A DNA stretch of 64,000 bases from Lagopus muta. Taxonomy: Eukaryota > Chordata > Aves > Galliformes > Phasianidae. Positions within the stretch are counted from its first letter, which is position 1. Each line of letters starts with the position of its first letter. The notes under the pieces are model-generated. The model saw only the letters and a list, made by a program, of their open reading frames with translations, ran no database searches and had not been told where the DNA came from. Location of the stretch: positions 186,001 to 250,000 of the forward strand of contig NC_064443.1 in assembly GCF_023343835.1 (NCBI RefSeq). Direction: 5' to 3'. Positions 13,785-24,026 of this stretch are shown here, one piece after another. The position numbers and the translations under genes were made by a program.

Positions 13785-14345
13785 CATAAAATCATTGAAT
13801 GTTATGGGTTTGAAGGGACCCTTAAGATCATTTGGTTTCAACTCCTCTGCTATAGGCAGGGACACCTCCCTCCAAACCAGGTTGCTCTCACCACCCTCAC
13901 AGTAAAAGAATTTATTTCTAGTATCTAGTATAAATCTACTGTTTTCCAGTTTAAAACCAATTCCCCTTGTCCTGTCGCTATATGTCCTTATAAAAAGTTC
14001 ATTCCCAGCTTACCTGTAGTCTCCCTTCAAGTACTGGAAGGTCACTGTAAGGTCTCCTCATAGGAGACCTCCTCCTCTTCTCCAGGCTGAAGAACCCCAA
14101 CTCTCTCAGCCTGTCCTCATAGGGGAGGTGCTCCAGCCCTCTGATCAACTTCATGGCCCTCCTCTGGACCTGCTCCAACAACTCCATATCCTTCTTGTGC
14201 TGGGGGTTCTAGAACTGGACACAGTACTCCAGATAGTGTCTCACAAGAGCAGAGTAGAAGGGAAGAATCACACCCTCTGGCCTGCTGGTCACATTTCTTT
14301 CACTACTAAGAGGTTTCATGCCAATAGTTTCAACAAGTTTGCTGC
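13785..14345 (-). mobile_element. CR1 LINE 3' end
   Basis: The minus strand reads the CR1 C-terminus: [39 protein letters not shown] lies around 14,080-14,187. The element's 3' end lies at about 13,785, where the plus strand shows AAAATCATTGAATGTTATGGGTTTGAAGGGACCCTTAAGATCAT. It is 5'-truncated. Confidence 0.9.
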
Positions 14346-15829
14346 AGAATGCATTAAAAGATGGATCTAACTATCACGTGTGCACACAGTAAAAATGTTA
14401 AATAGCTGTAATCTTTTCATTTGACTTCTACAGTTGCCTATACTAAATATTCTACATCATGCAGATAAAAATCTCTCTAATACCTGCTTATGTGCTTATG
14501 ATGAAAGCAGAAATACCCAAGAATATACTGAAACATTTGAAGATCAACCTTGGGATATTTTAATCAGAATAGACACTTTTCATAATTATCTAAGTGCAGA
14601 AGTCTAAAAGCAACTCCATTTTACCTCTTGGAAGATGTGGAGATAGGCTCATACTCCTCTTAGTACCATAATTTAAGGATTTTACCACTACATATCACTA
14701 CAAAACATCCAGTGACATCAGAACACACAGCATATCTCCAAGGAAACCCTCAAAAACCAGTTTGTCTCAGGCAAGCTTTGGGCACATCAGGCTTGGTGAC
14801 CACTGGAAGTGATTTGGCTATTTTGTAACTAAAGGCACAGTCACCTTCCAAAAGGCTCTGCTGCTATAGAATAAGCAGCACAGCTCTTCTAGTAAGAAGC
14901 AGACTTCTTTTAAGAATAATCAAAATTTCACATACAAGCCCACTGCAATGCAGACCTGATGAGACCAATGGCAATAATTTGCAGTGGTGCTGTACATCAA
15001 GTAGGAAGAAAGACTAATAAGAGCTTGATTGGAGGGTAGGTTTGGAAAATACCAAGTGGAACATCAAGATTTCTAGGGGGAAATGGAAAATTTGTGCAAG
15101 CTCTGTATAGACATGACACAGAGAAGTTCTGCAGTGTAGAGGCCTGCATGTGACAAGATGTGTTGTGTCACAAGCAAAATAAGAGATCCTGATGATACAG
15201 ACTTTGAAGTACAGGGCTCATCTACAGGTATGTATGTAGAAAACAGATCAATAAAGTGTCAAGCCTAAAAGCTGTGAACCAAAATGCAGTTATATGACTT
15301 CTAATACCATCACTGTGGCCAGGCAGATAAATCTCTGCTCATTGCTTTGAAAAGGTACCCATAAGTAGTCACAGGGTTCTTGGTCAAAGCACAGAACACC
15401 TGAGGAGGCAAAAAAGCTCTTATGTAATCTTGATGTCAGTCAGATACAAAAGGACACCCTGCAGAGGCCACATATGCACAGACATGCACGCTCTATGCTG
15501 GAAGCAGGATGAGGGCATACGAGCAGTGCTGTAGAACAGAAAAAGCCTCACTCTTCAACAGCTGAGTGAACCTGTCATTTTGAGAGAGAGAAGGGACACT
15601 TCTAGAGACCTAACGATTAAAGAAAAATCCCTTGGAGATGCCTATCTCGCTACAACACTCTAAATTCACTGCAAGCAGTTTGCTGACTAATCACAGGCAA
15701 ACTGTTTAGAATTTTTTTCCCTCCCTTGAATCATCGACTTCAAAAGGCATGGGATGATGAGTACTGTGCAGAGAAAGCCCTGTAATTTAGAGAAGACAGA
15801 CAGGGCAATGTCACTGATGTAGAAATAAG
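14346..15829. other. Gene-free stretch
   Basis: No coding, RNA or repeat family signature recognised. Confidence 0.5.
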
Positions 15830-16020
15830 CCACTTTCTTCCAGAAAGGCTGTGGATGCCCCATCCCTGGAGGTGTTCAAGGCCAGGTTGGATGGGGCCCT
15901 GGGCAGCCTGGTCTGGTATTAAATGTGGAGGTTAGTGGCCCTGCATGTGGCAAGGGGTTTGGAGATTCATGAACCTTGAGGTCCCTTCCAACCCTGGCCA
16001 TTCTGTGATTCTGTGATTCC
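15830..16020 (+). mobile_element. CR1 LINE 3' end
   Basis: Typical CR1 end: CATCCCTGGAGGTGTTCAAGGCCAGGTTGGATGGGGCCCTGGGCAGCCTGGTCTGGT, then CCTTCCAACCCTGGCCATTCTGTGATTCTGTGATTC, including the short terminal ATTCTGTG repeats. It is little diverged and therefore relatively young. Confidence 0.92.
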
Positions 16021-16205
16021 TCTGGCTGCTATTACTGGTGAAGAGAGCAGCTCTGTTTCCTGGGCTGACGGACGTGGTCCTGGCCCCAGAGGCATGCATT
16101 ATATACAGTGCAAAGTTCAGCCTGGTTCGGCCTCGTGTCTGTGACAAGGAAGCAAAGAGACCCACAGATCCATGCCCTGGGAAGTGCAGGGAGAGAAAGG
16201 GAAAA

Positions 16206-16490
16206 GGTAGAGAGGCTCCAGAAGAGCTCCTTGCCTAACTGGTAGCCAGCTCTTCAATAGGTCTAGGAGGGGTGGAGCCAGGCAGCACAGGTGAATTGCC
16301 TTCTCCTGTGCTCCTCTGGCTGACTTGTTGCTTGCCTCAGTTGATCAATCAGAGGTTCAGGCTGTGACTCAGCAGTTCCCATACACATTACATGAACAGG
16401 TAATATAATGAGAATATAACCCCCAGAGCCTAGCCCTGTCTGCACTCCCATTGATATGGGCACTCTTCATGCATATTTATTATGAGCCAG
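16206..16490 (+). repeat. Composite dispersed repeat (modules shared with 40.6 kb and 9.1 kb)
   Basis: The segment 16,206-16,392 matches 40,564-40,739. Both contain GGTAGCCAGCTCTTCAATAGGTCTAGGAGGGGTG, CAGCACAGGTGAATTGCCTTC and GATCAATCAGAGGTTCAGGC. The segment 16,403-16,483 matches 9,077-9,157 (AATATAACCCCCAGAG...CCCTGTCTGCACTCCCATTGATATGGGCA). The two modules are adjacent here and separate elsewhere, so they may be parts of one larger interspersed element. Family unknown. Confidence 0.8.
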
Positions 16491-18180
16491 AACTCACCTT
16501 CTCTACTCTCCTGCACTGCTGAGCTAATTGTAATCTTAATTGAGTGATGTAGGTTGCAAAACACTAGGCAAAACCTGCTGCTGGTTTTCTGCTTTCTTAT
16601 TTCAGGTCTGAAAAGGGAAGAAAAGGCTGTAATTGATTCCATCAGCCCTTCATGTACTAAAACAAAAGATAATATCCAGAGAAACCTCCTTCTGCTAGAA
16701 ACATGAGGAACTCAAAAGTTTTGAGTCTCTTTTTCCTTCTGAAGAGAGTGCATGCTCAACAGAGATGATCCACTTCAACCTATCTTCTGCACACTGTTAG
16801 GTTCTGGACCACTAGCATGGAAAACTGAAGTCCTGGGGGGGAAAATGAAACAAAACAAAACAAACAAACAAAAAAAACCAACCACAGCAAAAAGGGGAAC
16901 TATACCATCTTGAAGACACTTGTAACAAAACTGGAGTTGTTGAAATACATCAAGAAAGGAAGAGTTTATTTCAGCAGACCCCAGCTGGCTCCTACTCTTA
17001 CTGTTGAGTAAAATGTCAGTTCTCAAGGCTTCAGCAGAAGTGCTGGAAACCTCTACTCGCTGCTGCTATTTGGAAATAAATTTTTACAAGCATCTCATAA
17101 GAATGTGCCATGCTTGCATTCAGCCTAAAGGAACTACTATAATCAGTAAACAGGTTATGTTGTTTTCCTTCTTTTGTCTGTGTGCATGAAGCACAGTCAT
17201 GAACAAAGTCATGGAAGGCAAGGTTTGGAAATTAGATGCACAGCAGTTGTCTGTCTCTCAATACAAAAACCTTCTCTTCCAGAATAGAACCCAAATGCTG
17301 GGCTTTTTGGGTTAAATTCTGATTTTACACAGATTTGAGTATCAGCATGGAATCATCGTCAACTAAAATACAAAACCCTTTCCCAACAAATCCTTAATTG
17401 CTAATGGGAATTTCAGTCACTGCACTCTTGAAAATCCTGGCACTCCAAACTTTAAATTTTTTATTCAAGGTTATAATTAGGAGTGCACATTTGAATGATA
17501 TTGAATGATACACTCAATATCATCCTCAGGGGCAGCTGTAGTTCTAAGACCCACACACACTCATCTTTAGAGTATGTACGTACATAATTTGGACCCTATG
17601 TAGTCAGACTAGTTAGCTGCCCCTTTCTGCAGGCTACAATTCATAGAGATATTGAATACTGAGTTAACGAAGACATGTCACTGATACCATAAAACTCTCA
17701 GCACCCAACCTGTGTCGTACAGAATCAAAGTCCAAAGTGTTCCTTCTGAAGTGTCTGACCAGAAAGTGCAAAGGTAAAATGACTGAGAAATTTGTAAACT
17801 CTTATAACAATGTCTAGACTCACTGGTTCACTTAATGTTTGATTTGAAAGCAAAGAAAACAAGGCAAAACAAAGTCCAGCAAAGCCCTTCTACTTTTAAA
17901 TTACTCTCTTTATATACTTAATATTTATATATATTTATTTACTAATGACAGTAAAACACATCAATAATAATGTGGTATGAAAACTCCTCTGTTTTAACCC
18001 AGCAGCAGTTTTTCCTAGAACAATTATGCTAATTTGCCTTTTTTTTGATTAAAGGAAGGCAATTTGCTTCGCTTAGATAAGTCTTGTCTGCAGCAAACTG
18101 TCTGTACCTTTGGCATGCACACAGAACATCAAAACAAACAAAAAAAAAGACTAAGAAAGATCTAGCACCAAAAACTGCTC
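16491..18180. other. Gene-free stretch
   Basis: AT-rich sequence with no supported gene. It ends abruptly at the border of the GC-rich duplicated unit near 18,178. Confidence 0.55.
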
Positions 18181-18182
18181 AA

Positions 18183-18365
18183 TCTGCCCAGGGACGAAGC
18201 CGCTCCCGGGTACCAGCCCAGGGATGAAGCTGCTCCCGGGTACCAGCCCAGGGACGAAGCCGCTCCCGGGTACCAGCCCAGGGATGAAGCCGCTCCCGGG
18301 TACCAGCCCAGGGATGAAGCTGCTCCCGGGTACCAGCCCAGGGACGAAGCCGCTCCCGGGTACCA
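18183..18365 (+). repeat. 30 bp coding minisatellite, about six units
   Basis: Exact 30 bp period with units of the type TACCAGCCCAGGGAYGAAGC followed by YGCTCCCGGG. In the PHF7-like frame each unit encodes a ten-residue R/S/P/Q/G-rich repeat (RSRVPAQGRS). The other two copies of the exon (near 27,790-27,850 and 33,631-33,690) have only two units. Confidence 0.95.
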
Positions 18366-18826
18366 CGTTGGGCCCCGAGCATCAACAGCCAGCCCCAGTG
18401 ATGTCGCAGGAGCAGCCATGTGCAAGCCCCAATTGTATCCAAAGTCATCATAGTCCATCACAATAAAACTGAGAGTTCCATCACGCCACTGTCAGTTTTG
18501 TTCCTCTCCGCCTTTCCCGAGGTGGGCAGCTGTAGAGGTTGCAACCATGGGGATCCCTTTCCCCCCAGCACCCAACCCACTCCCTCCTCCCTGCGGCCCG
18601 GCTCAGGCTGAGCTGGGTTCTGGCCCCGACTCCGGCGGCGTGCAACGTTTCCAACACGCAACGGGAGGCCAGGCTGGCAGCTGCGGCCCCGTCCTGGGGG
18701 CGTTTCCGTCCTCTTGGGCACGCCGCTGTGTTTGGGACATGCAGGCAGCCCTGGGGCTGCTGCCGGCTGTGGCGTGGGCCAGGACCTGGCGTTTCCTCCT
18801 GCATTCGGGCAGTGCCACAGGTCTGA

Positions 18827-18828
<2 letters not shown>

Positions 18829-18858
<30 letters not shown>
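18829..18858 (+). repeat. (GCT)10 trinucleotide microsatellite
   Basis: Ten uninterrupted GCT units. The homologous position in the copy near 27.3 kb has about four, and the CpG-rich relative at 19.8 kb has an interrupted short form. Confidence 0.95.
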
Positions 18859-18860
<2 letters not shown>

Positions 18861-18914
18861 GGGGATGCTGCCAGGCAGGGGGTGACGCAGCCCATCGAGC
18901 GCGTGAGCCACTCT

Positions 18915-19110
18915 CCTCTGTCCCAAAGTCCGGCGTCACGCCTCCTGTGCGAGCAGTACCAGTGCTGCCACTGCTTCTAAGCGGGATGGCAACCCTTTAC
19001 TTACTCGCTCCAACCGCCCAGAGAAACAGCCCGCCGCTCTCTTCCTGCACCCAGTGTGTTCTCCTAACATACCCAGCGCAGCGCGTGACGTTTTGCTGCC
19101 GTGCCACAGC
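18915..19110 (-). mobile_element. Retroviral pol fossil (RT/RNase H connection)
   Basis: The minus-strand translation contains LEAVAALVLLAQEA preceded by an R-L-E-R-V-S-K-G stretch. This corresponds to the QLDxVxxGWPxCLRAVAA region of gammaretrovirus-like pol. It is broken and old. Equivalent pieces lie at the matching end of the copies near 27.2 kb and 34.3 kb, so it was carried along with the duplicated unit. Confidence 0.5.
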
Positions 19111-19179
19111 CGTCTTGCAGCCCCGAACGCGGTCGCAGCCCCCTTCGCTCTCGCAACACGGCGCGTTAGCGGCCTCGTC

Positions 19180-19900
19180 TAATTCCAGCTTTGCAAACCT
19201 TCCTTCCCACGCCCGCTCCGGGCCCGTCGGCCGCACTCCGCCGCGCACCTAGCGCTCTCCGGCCGGTGTCCCCGCGCCATCCCCCGCCGGCCGGCCCATC
19301 TGGGCGCGTTCCCTCCCCCTCCGGCTCTCGCTGGCCGCCGCGCATCCGGGGACGCCCCGCGCGGACTCACGGCGCGGGTGCGGAGCGCGGTCCGCTCGGC
19401 GCCTCCGCCCGTCTCCCAGCAACGCGCCCGCCCGCTCGCACGGCCCTCGCGGCTCGCCGTAGCCCGGCGGCGGCGGCGGGGGCGGGGTGCCGGCGGTGCG
19501 TGCGGAGCGGCTCCGGTTCAGTTTCAGCCCACGCGCGGCGGTGTGCCGAGCGGGGCCCGGTACAGGGGCTGCTCCCGGCAGCGCGACCTCAGCCGGGGGG
19601 GCTCGGCGGAGAGGCCGCGTCCGCGTCCTTGCGGGCCGGGGCCGGGGCCGGCGGCTCGGTGGGAGGCTGCCCGCTTCTGGCCTCGGGGCCGTCTCCGCGT
19701 TTGGCACGCGCGGGCAGAGCCGGGGCTGCTGCCGGCCGTGGGTGGGCCGGGACCCGGGCTTTCCTCGTGCGTTCGGGCGGTGCCACGGGTCTGAGGGCTG
19801 CCGCTGCTCTGGGGATGCCGCCGGGCTGGCGGTGCTGGCCTTGTCTCCTCGCCCTTGCCGTAATGGGAGGGTGGAGTGCCTAACCGCTTCACCAAGGAGG
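19180..19900. promoter_or_regulatory. CpG island with CpG-rich paralogue of the PHF7-like 3' flank
   Basis: Very dense in CpG and GC, unlike its surroundings. Bases about 19,560-19,850 are homologous to 18,590-18,880: both read through TTTGG(G/C)AC..GC.GGCAG, GGGGCTGCTGCCGGC, then TTCGGGC(A/G)GTGCCAC, TCTGA(A/G)GGCTGC and CTCTGGGGATG. This copy keeps its CpGs. A good splice donor (CCAAGGAG then GTGAGTC) lies at 19,899/19,900, so the island could start a plus-strand transcript toward the FIIND-CARD gene. That is inference. The long open frames here are GC-composition artefacts. Confidence 0.6.
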
Positions 19901-20189
19901 TGAGTCAGGGCACATCTGCTAAGGAGACCAAAGGTAGTCTGTCTCGGTAGTCGGAGAACTACATCACCCTTCCAATGTCCCCTCCCAATTCCAGTCTGTG
20001 CAGTAAGATGTACAAGGGTCCAGACATCCTTGGCATTTGCGTCCCCTCCATCAGTTATGCATTCAGCACTGCAGGATGACACTGTGATTCTACAGTTTTC
20101 ACAGGCCAAAGCAAGTCCCTCATCCTTTTGCCCAAATGCATTTCTCTTGTTAGGACCTGCTTTGATCTTGAGCAGGGTCTGCTTTGACA

Positions 20190-20455
20190 GGACAAGGGGA
20201 AATAGTTTCAAACTAAAGGAGATTTAGATTTAGATTCTGTAAAAGGAAGAATTTTTTTACACTAAGGTTGGTGAGGCACTGGCACAGGTTGCCCAGGGAG
20301 TAGTTGGATGGCCCATTCTTGGAGACAGTGAAAGTCAGATTGAACTGAGCAACCTGATCCAGCTGCAGATGTCCCTGTTCATGGCAGGGGGTTTGGACTA
20401 GATAACCTTTAAGGGGCTCTTCCAATTCAAATGATTCTGGGATTCTATGATAACG
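20190..20455 (+). mobile_element. CR1 LINE 3' end
   Basis: Contains GACAAGGGGAAATAGTTTCAAACTAAA, GCACTGGCACAGGTTGCCCAGGGAG, GGGGGTTTGGACTAGATAACCTTTAAGGGGCTCTTCCAA and the terminal ATGATTCTGGGATTCTATGAT. Plus orientation, 5'-truncated. Confidence 0.9.
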
Positions 20456-20540
20456 AGGGAAATGCAAGCACAGAGTGGAGGGGAAGAAGCCATTGCAGAT
20501 TGTGGGGATGGAGAGATACAGGAGATAACTGTGTTACTTT

Positions 20541-20700
20541 ACAGCAACATCTGGGACCACAGACACAAATTGGAGAAAACTGATGGGAAATCAAAATCTG
20601 TTCACACCGTGTGCACCTCCAGAACATCAGCCTCCACAGATGGAGAGTGACAGTGGCACACGCTCAAGTGCCAAATGCATGGCATGTCCCTGGCCAGAGG
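20541..20700 (+). other. Possible upstream exon of the FIIND-CARD gene
   Basis: A pyrimidine-poor but AG-ended acceptor (TTACTTTACAG, about 20,531-20,541) and a strong donor (CCAGAG then GTAAGG, about 20,701) bound an open segment. One frame contains CAPPEHQPPQMESDSGTRSS. No domain can be recognised. Its place between the CpG island and the FIIND exons is the only reason to connect it with that gene. Confidence 0.25.
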
Positions 20701-20824
20701 TAAGGTGCTGGACTCTCCTGCTCTTTTCAGAACAGGGCCACCCTTGCATAATTCCATCTCTGGTGTTGGTCACCAGGGATTCAGGGCCCAGAGCACTTCT
20801 GCCATGAGGAAAGCCTGAGAGCAC

Positions 20825-21180
20825 TGGGTTGCCCAGAGGGGTTCTAGAGTTCCTTCTCTGAGGTTCTTCAAAAGCCAGCTGGACACGGGCCTAGGAAACC
20901 TGCTCTGGGTGGCCCTGCTGGAGGGTTTGGACTGTGTCATACGATTCTAGAATCATTAAGGTTGGAAGAGACCTCTCAGGTCATTGGGTCCAACCATTAA
21001 CCTGCCTGAACATGGAATTATCGAACCAAAGAATCACAGATTCATAGAATGACAGAGTCACAGAATTCATGGAATCATGTAGGCTGGAAAAGAGCCATAA
21101 GAACAAGTCCAAATATCACCTAACACAACAAGTCCAGCACTATACACTTCCCTAAATGCCTCATCCATACTTCTCTCATA
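20825..21180. mobile_element. Two opposed CR1 fragments
   Basis: Bases about 20,825-20,945 are a plus-strand CR1 3' end (AGCTGGACACGGGCCTAGG...TGGAGGGTTTGGACTG). Bases about 20,945-21,180 are a minus-strand CR1 3' end (AGAATCATTAAGGTTGGAAGAGACCTCTCAGGTCATTGGGTCCAACC, then a second partial ATGTAGGCTGGAAAAGAGCC). They appear to be nested or adjacent insertions. Confidence 0.75.
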
Positions 21181-21266
21181 TTCCTCCAGAGATGAGGACT
21201 TGCTTAAGCAAAACTGTCTCCAACACTGAGCCTAAACATGTCTGTGCTTATCTGTTTCTTCTTCAG

Positions 21267-24026
21267 GATGACAGGGCAGAAGAAGTGAAGCCAGAGATTA
21301 CTAGAGGCAAAGAAGGCAAGAAAGAGACATACAGGTGAGCACATGGTGGCTGGGAGTGCCCTGTCCTGAGAAATGGCCAACAGAAGGCAGGGTGATCCCA
21401 CAGCCAGGCGTTCAGCCTGACAGTCCACTTCTCCTCTCCTTCCATGCTGCACAGAGCTCATTTCCCTCAGGCTGGTTTCTTCCGCTGTGCTGAGACAGAG
21501 CTCAAGTTCCTGGTGAGGACAGCCACCACTGTTGAGTACGAGTACTCCTTCTGGGAATGTCACCTGCCTGATGGGATCCCCGCTGGATGGATGGAGGCTG
21601 GACTGGTGTTCGACATCCATGCTACGCTGGGTGCTGTCGAGGCCATTCATCTCCTTCATTTCCTGTGTCTCACAGGTAACACAGTGAGGATGATGGCTTG
21701 GTGGCTGAAACAGCCCTGGGGGAACATCTGCACTCTCCCCAGTACGACAATTTGATCTGTGACACATTTTGACTATTCAGAAGGAAATGTGAACACATCT
21801 GAGATGCGTATCGGCCATGTCCTCAATGGGAACATGCTCCTGGAGAAGCCCAATGCAGTGAAGCCATTCCACACAGAGTTGAGAGATCCCAGTTTCTCCC
21901 CCATGGGAGTCATCTTGCTTTCTGCCGCATTCCCCTTCATCTGCGTGCACTCCCTTGTGCTGCTCTACCATGTCATCAGGGCTGCCAACGTCACCCTTCA
22001 CCTCTACCTCATCCCCAACAACCACGGCCTGGAAAAGGTGAGTGCAGCTCTGATTCCATATTTGATTTTGTGGCTCCGAAGATGGTCATGTTTGCGCAGT
22101 CAAGAGATGGGTTCCTCCATGGAGAGATGGGGTTCATGTGCAAAGCAAGCCTTTGGCAAAAAGGCTCCCACAAGTCACGATGCTAATCCTGCCTGCCAGA
22201 TCTCTTGTAGCTCTTCCTACTCGCTTTCTCTCCTTGCTTTTCTCTCACTTCACCCATCATCATTTCTCCCCATGGTCAATGTACAATCTTTTTGCAGGTG
22301 GTGGACAAGGATGAGAAGAGATGAGGCTATTCACTCTTGATGAACAAATCTCCCCAGACCAAACGACTGCTGAACTCTAACACATGATACCGTGCATCTG
22401 GTCCTTCACAGGCAGAGATAAACCCTCAAGTGAGTTGGGCCACGTGCCTCACAACTGCTGTGAAGGATGGCAATGCTCTGACACACCAACCTGCTTCTGC
22501 CAGGAGCTGAAATTCATCTACCTGACATCAGACAGCCGCCAGCTCCACACCGAGATCTACAACAAAGACCTCCAGCTCTCTTTGCAGCTCTCTTTGATGA
22601 AGGTCGCCCAGGAAGGTGAAAAGGAGCGTGACCCGCTGTGGGCTGCCTTCCCGAGGGCAGGTAGGAAGGACATGATTGCAGTCCTGGGTTCAGTGAGGCC
22701 TGAAATGAGGCCTTAAGTTTGGTAAGGGAGCAGGACTTGCTGACATCTGTCAGGGTGTGTGTCCAAGCCTCCTTTTTTCAATCTGGTACCTTCCACTCTC
22801 CTTTTTGCTCTTCTCTAGGGGACATTGAGCCTCCAGCTGCCTCTTTTCCTCCTTCGTACTCAGGTGTGTTCTTCCTTTAGGGGGAGTGGGTTTGGCCTGG
22901 AGGTCCAGGTCTTGGTCAATCCAGTGTGGAGAGAGAGTTTCTTTGTTCTCCCTAACGTACCCCAGAGAGCTGGAGGGGAAGGCCATGAGGCCATGATGTC
23001 AAATCAGAAAGAATACTTCAGAAACCTAGGTAGAGATTGAGGTGAGGAGGACTGGGATGAGTTCTGCCTTTGGGCTGTTCCCTTGTGCAAAGTCTTGGCA
23101 GAAGAGGAAGATACAAGATGGTTTAATCTGCCATGCCAAGAGCAAACAAGAAGCAGTGATAAGCATCTTTCAGTCTTAGCAAAGGTGGGATGTTTCCTAC
23201 TTAGCAGCAGCACCCAACCACTCACTCTTCTATCGTAGCAGGTATCATGGTTTTGTGATTTTTGGTTTCCGGTATTCCATATCATAACATCATGTGGGGC
23301 ACTGGGAGTTTAACTGTTAATGCTCAAGTCCTGGGTACCTGCTCAGAAGAGAAGGAAAACTGCATTCCCCAGGGGACCTTGTGGTCAGGGAGAGGAGATT
23401 TAACTCCTGGCAAGGTCACCTGATGTGCTCTTTTTCGTCTGCTCGTGGTCGTGGGCGCTGCTCCGTTCTCCCTGCTGCTCAACTGGACTGCGCATCTCAC
23501 CTCAGCGTTGTGGTGAGGCCTATCCACCTTTCGGACATTCTCTCTCTCATTATATTTGATTTATTAGCTTCAATTCTGATTATATTGTATTATAGTGTGT
23601 TATCTTGCATTCCAATAATATATTTAGTAAATTAGTTTGTTTCTCCTCAGATCAGTGCCGCTGTTTTTAATTATTTTGGGGTCCCCTGTTTCCCTTTTCC
23701 GAAGGCGCGGATCTGCAGATCCCTCCGCCCCGCTCGTCACGGAACCAGCCCGTAAACCGTTGACAGCAGGGCTGCATTTTGTGGAGCAGCACCGAGAGCA
23801 GCTGATCCAACGTGTGACATCAGTCAGCAGTGCCCTGAACCGGCTGTACGGGCACGTCCTGAGCAATGAGCGGTACCAGAACATCCGAGCAGTGTCCACC
23901 ATGCAGGAGCAGATGCGGCTCCTCTACAGCTTCACACCCAGATAGGACGTCGCCTGCAAGGATCTCTTCCTGGATGCTCTGAAGGATACCAACAGTCACC
24001 TCATCCAGAACCTCCAGGGACAGTAA
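21267..24026 (+). pseudogene. FIIND-CARD gene of NLRP1/CARD8 class, interrupted
   Basis: Exons read as 21,267-21,334, 21,455-21,675, 21,781-22,037, 22,298-22,660, 22,819-22,863 and 23,749-24,026, all with GT-AG borders. Phases join correctly from exon 1 through exon 3, and from exon 4's end into the CARD exon. Exons 1-3 encode the ZU5 half of FIIND (TYR|AHFPQAGFF; GAVEAIHLLHF) and the start of UPA, including the self-cleavage site DPSFSPMGV (cut expected between F and S) with a His nine residues before that cut, then SLVLLYHV and LHLYLIPNNHGLEK. Exon 4 is the rest of UPA, and the last exon a CARD (LHFVEQHREQLIQRVTS...LLYSFTP...CKDLFLDALKD). In mammals FIIND self-cleaves and releases a UPA-CARD fragment that activates caspase-1. 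Defects: in-frame TGA at 22,322-22,324 and 22,385-22,387, a frame change between about 22,420 and 22,500, and TAG at 23,943-23,945 inside the CARD. No NACHT or LRR part is seen. The CARD is closer to CARD8 than to NLRP1 by eye. Confidence 0.85.
23293..23747 (+). mobile_element. Solo LTR of an avian endogenous retrovirus
   Basis: A TG...CA-bounded block with the layout of an avian LTR. An AT-rich middle (AATAATATATTTAGTAAATTAGTTTGTTTCTCC) is followed by CAGATCAGTGCCGCTGTTTTTAATTATTTTGGGGTCCCCTGTTTCCC and ends GTCACGGAACCA. No viral genes are attached. It stops one base before the AG/CC border of the CARD exon. No clear target-site duplication could be read, so the left end is approximate. Confidence 0.6.

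Larger units (their letters stand above)
18181..18875 (+). pseudogene. 3' end fragment of a PHF7-like gene (third copy)
   Basis: This is the last part of the terminal exon and 3' flank of the PHF7-like gene found intact at 30.6-33.7 kb. It opens inside the 30 bp coding minisatellite and keeps the final codons and stop (TGA 18,399-18,401). The AATAAA signal (18,462-18,467) and the same downstream GC-rich flank are also present. Nothing of the upstream PHD exons precedes it, so it cannot encode the protein. It is more diverged from the two inverted copies than they are from each other. Confidence 0.85.

Noticed and set aside
18151-18466. Several open frames rich in PGSGFVPGL-type or GWYPGAAS-type repeats
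   Set aside because: They are out-of-frame readings of the 30 bp minisatellite. Only the frame that continues the PHF7-like exon is meaningful.
19191-20211. Long overlapping open frames of 230 and 320 codons on both strands
   Set aside because: They lie in a CpG island with extreme GC content, where stop codons are rare. No motif, and low-complexity A/R/P/G composition.
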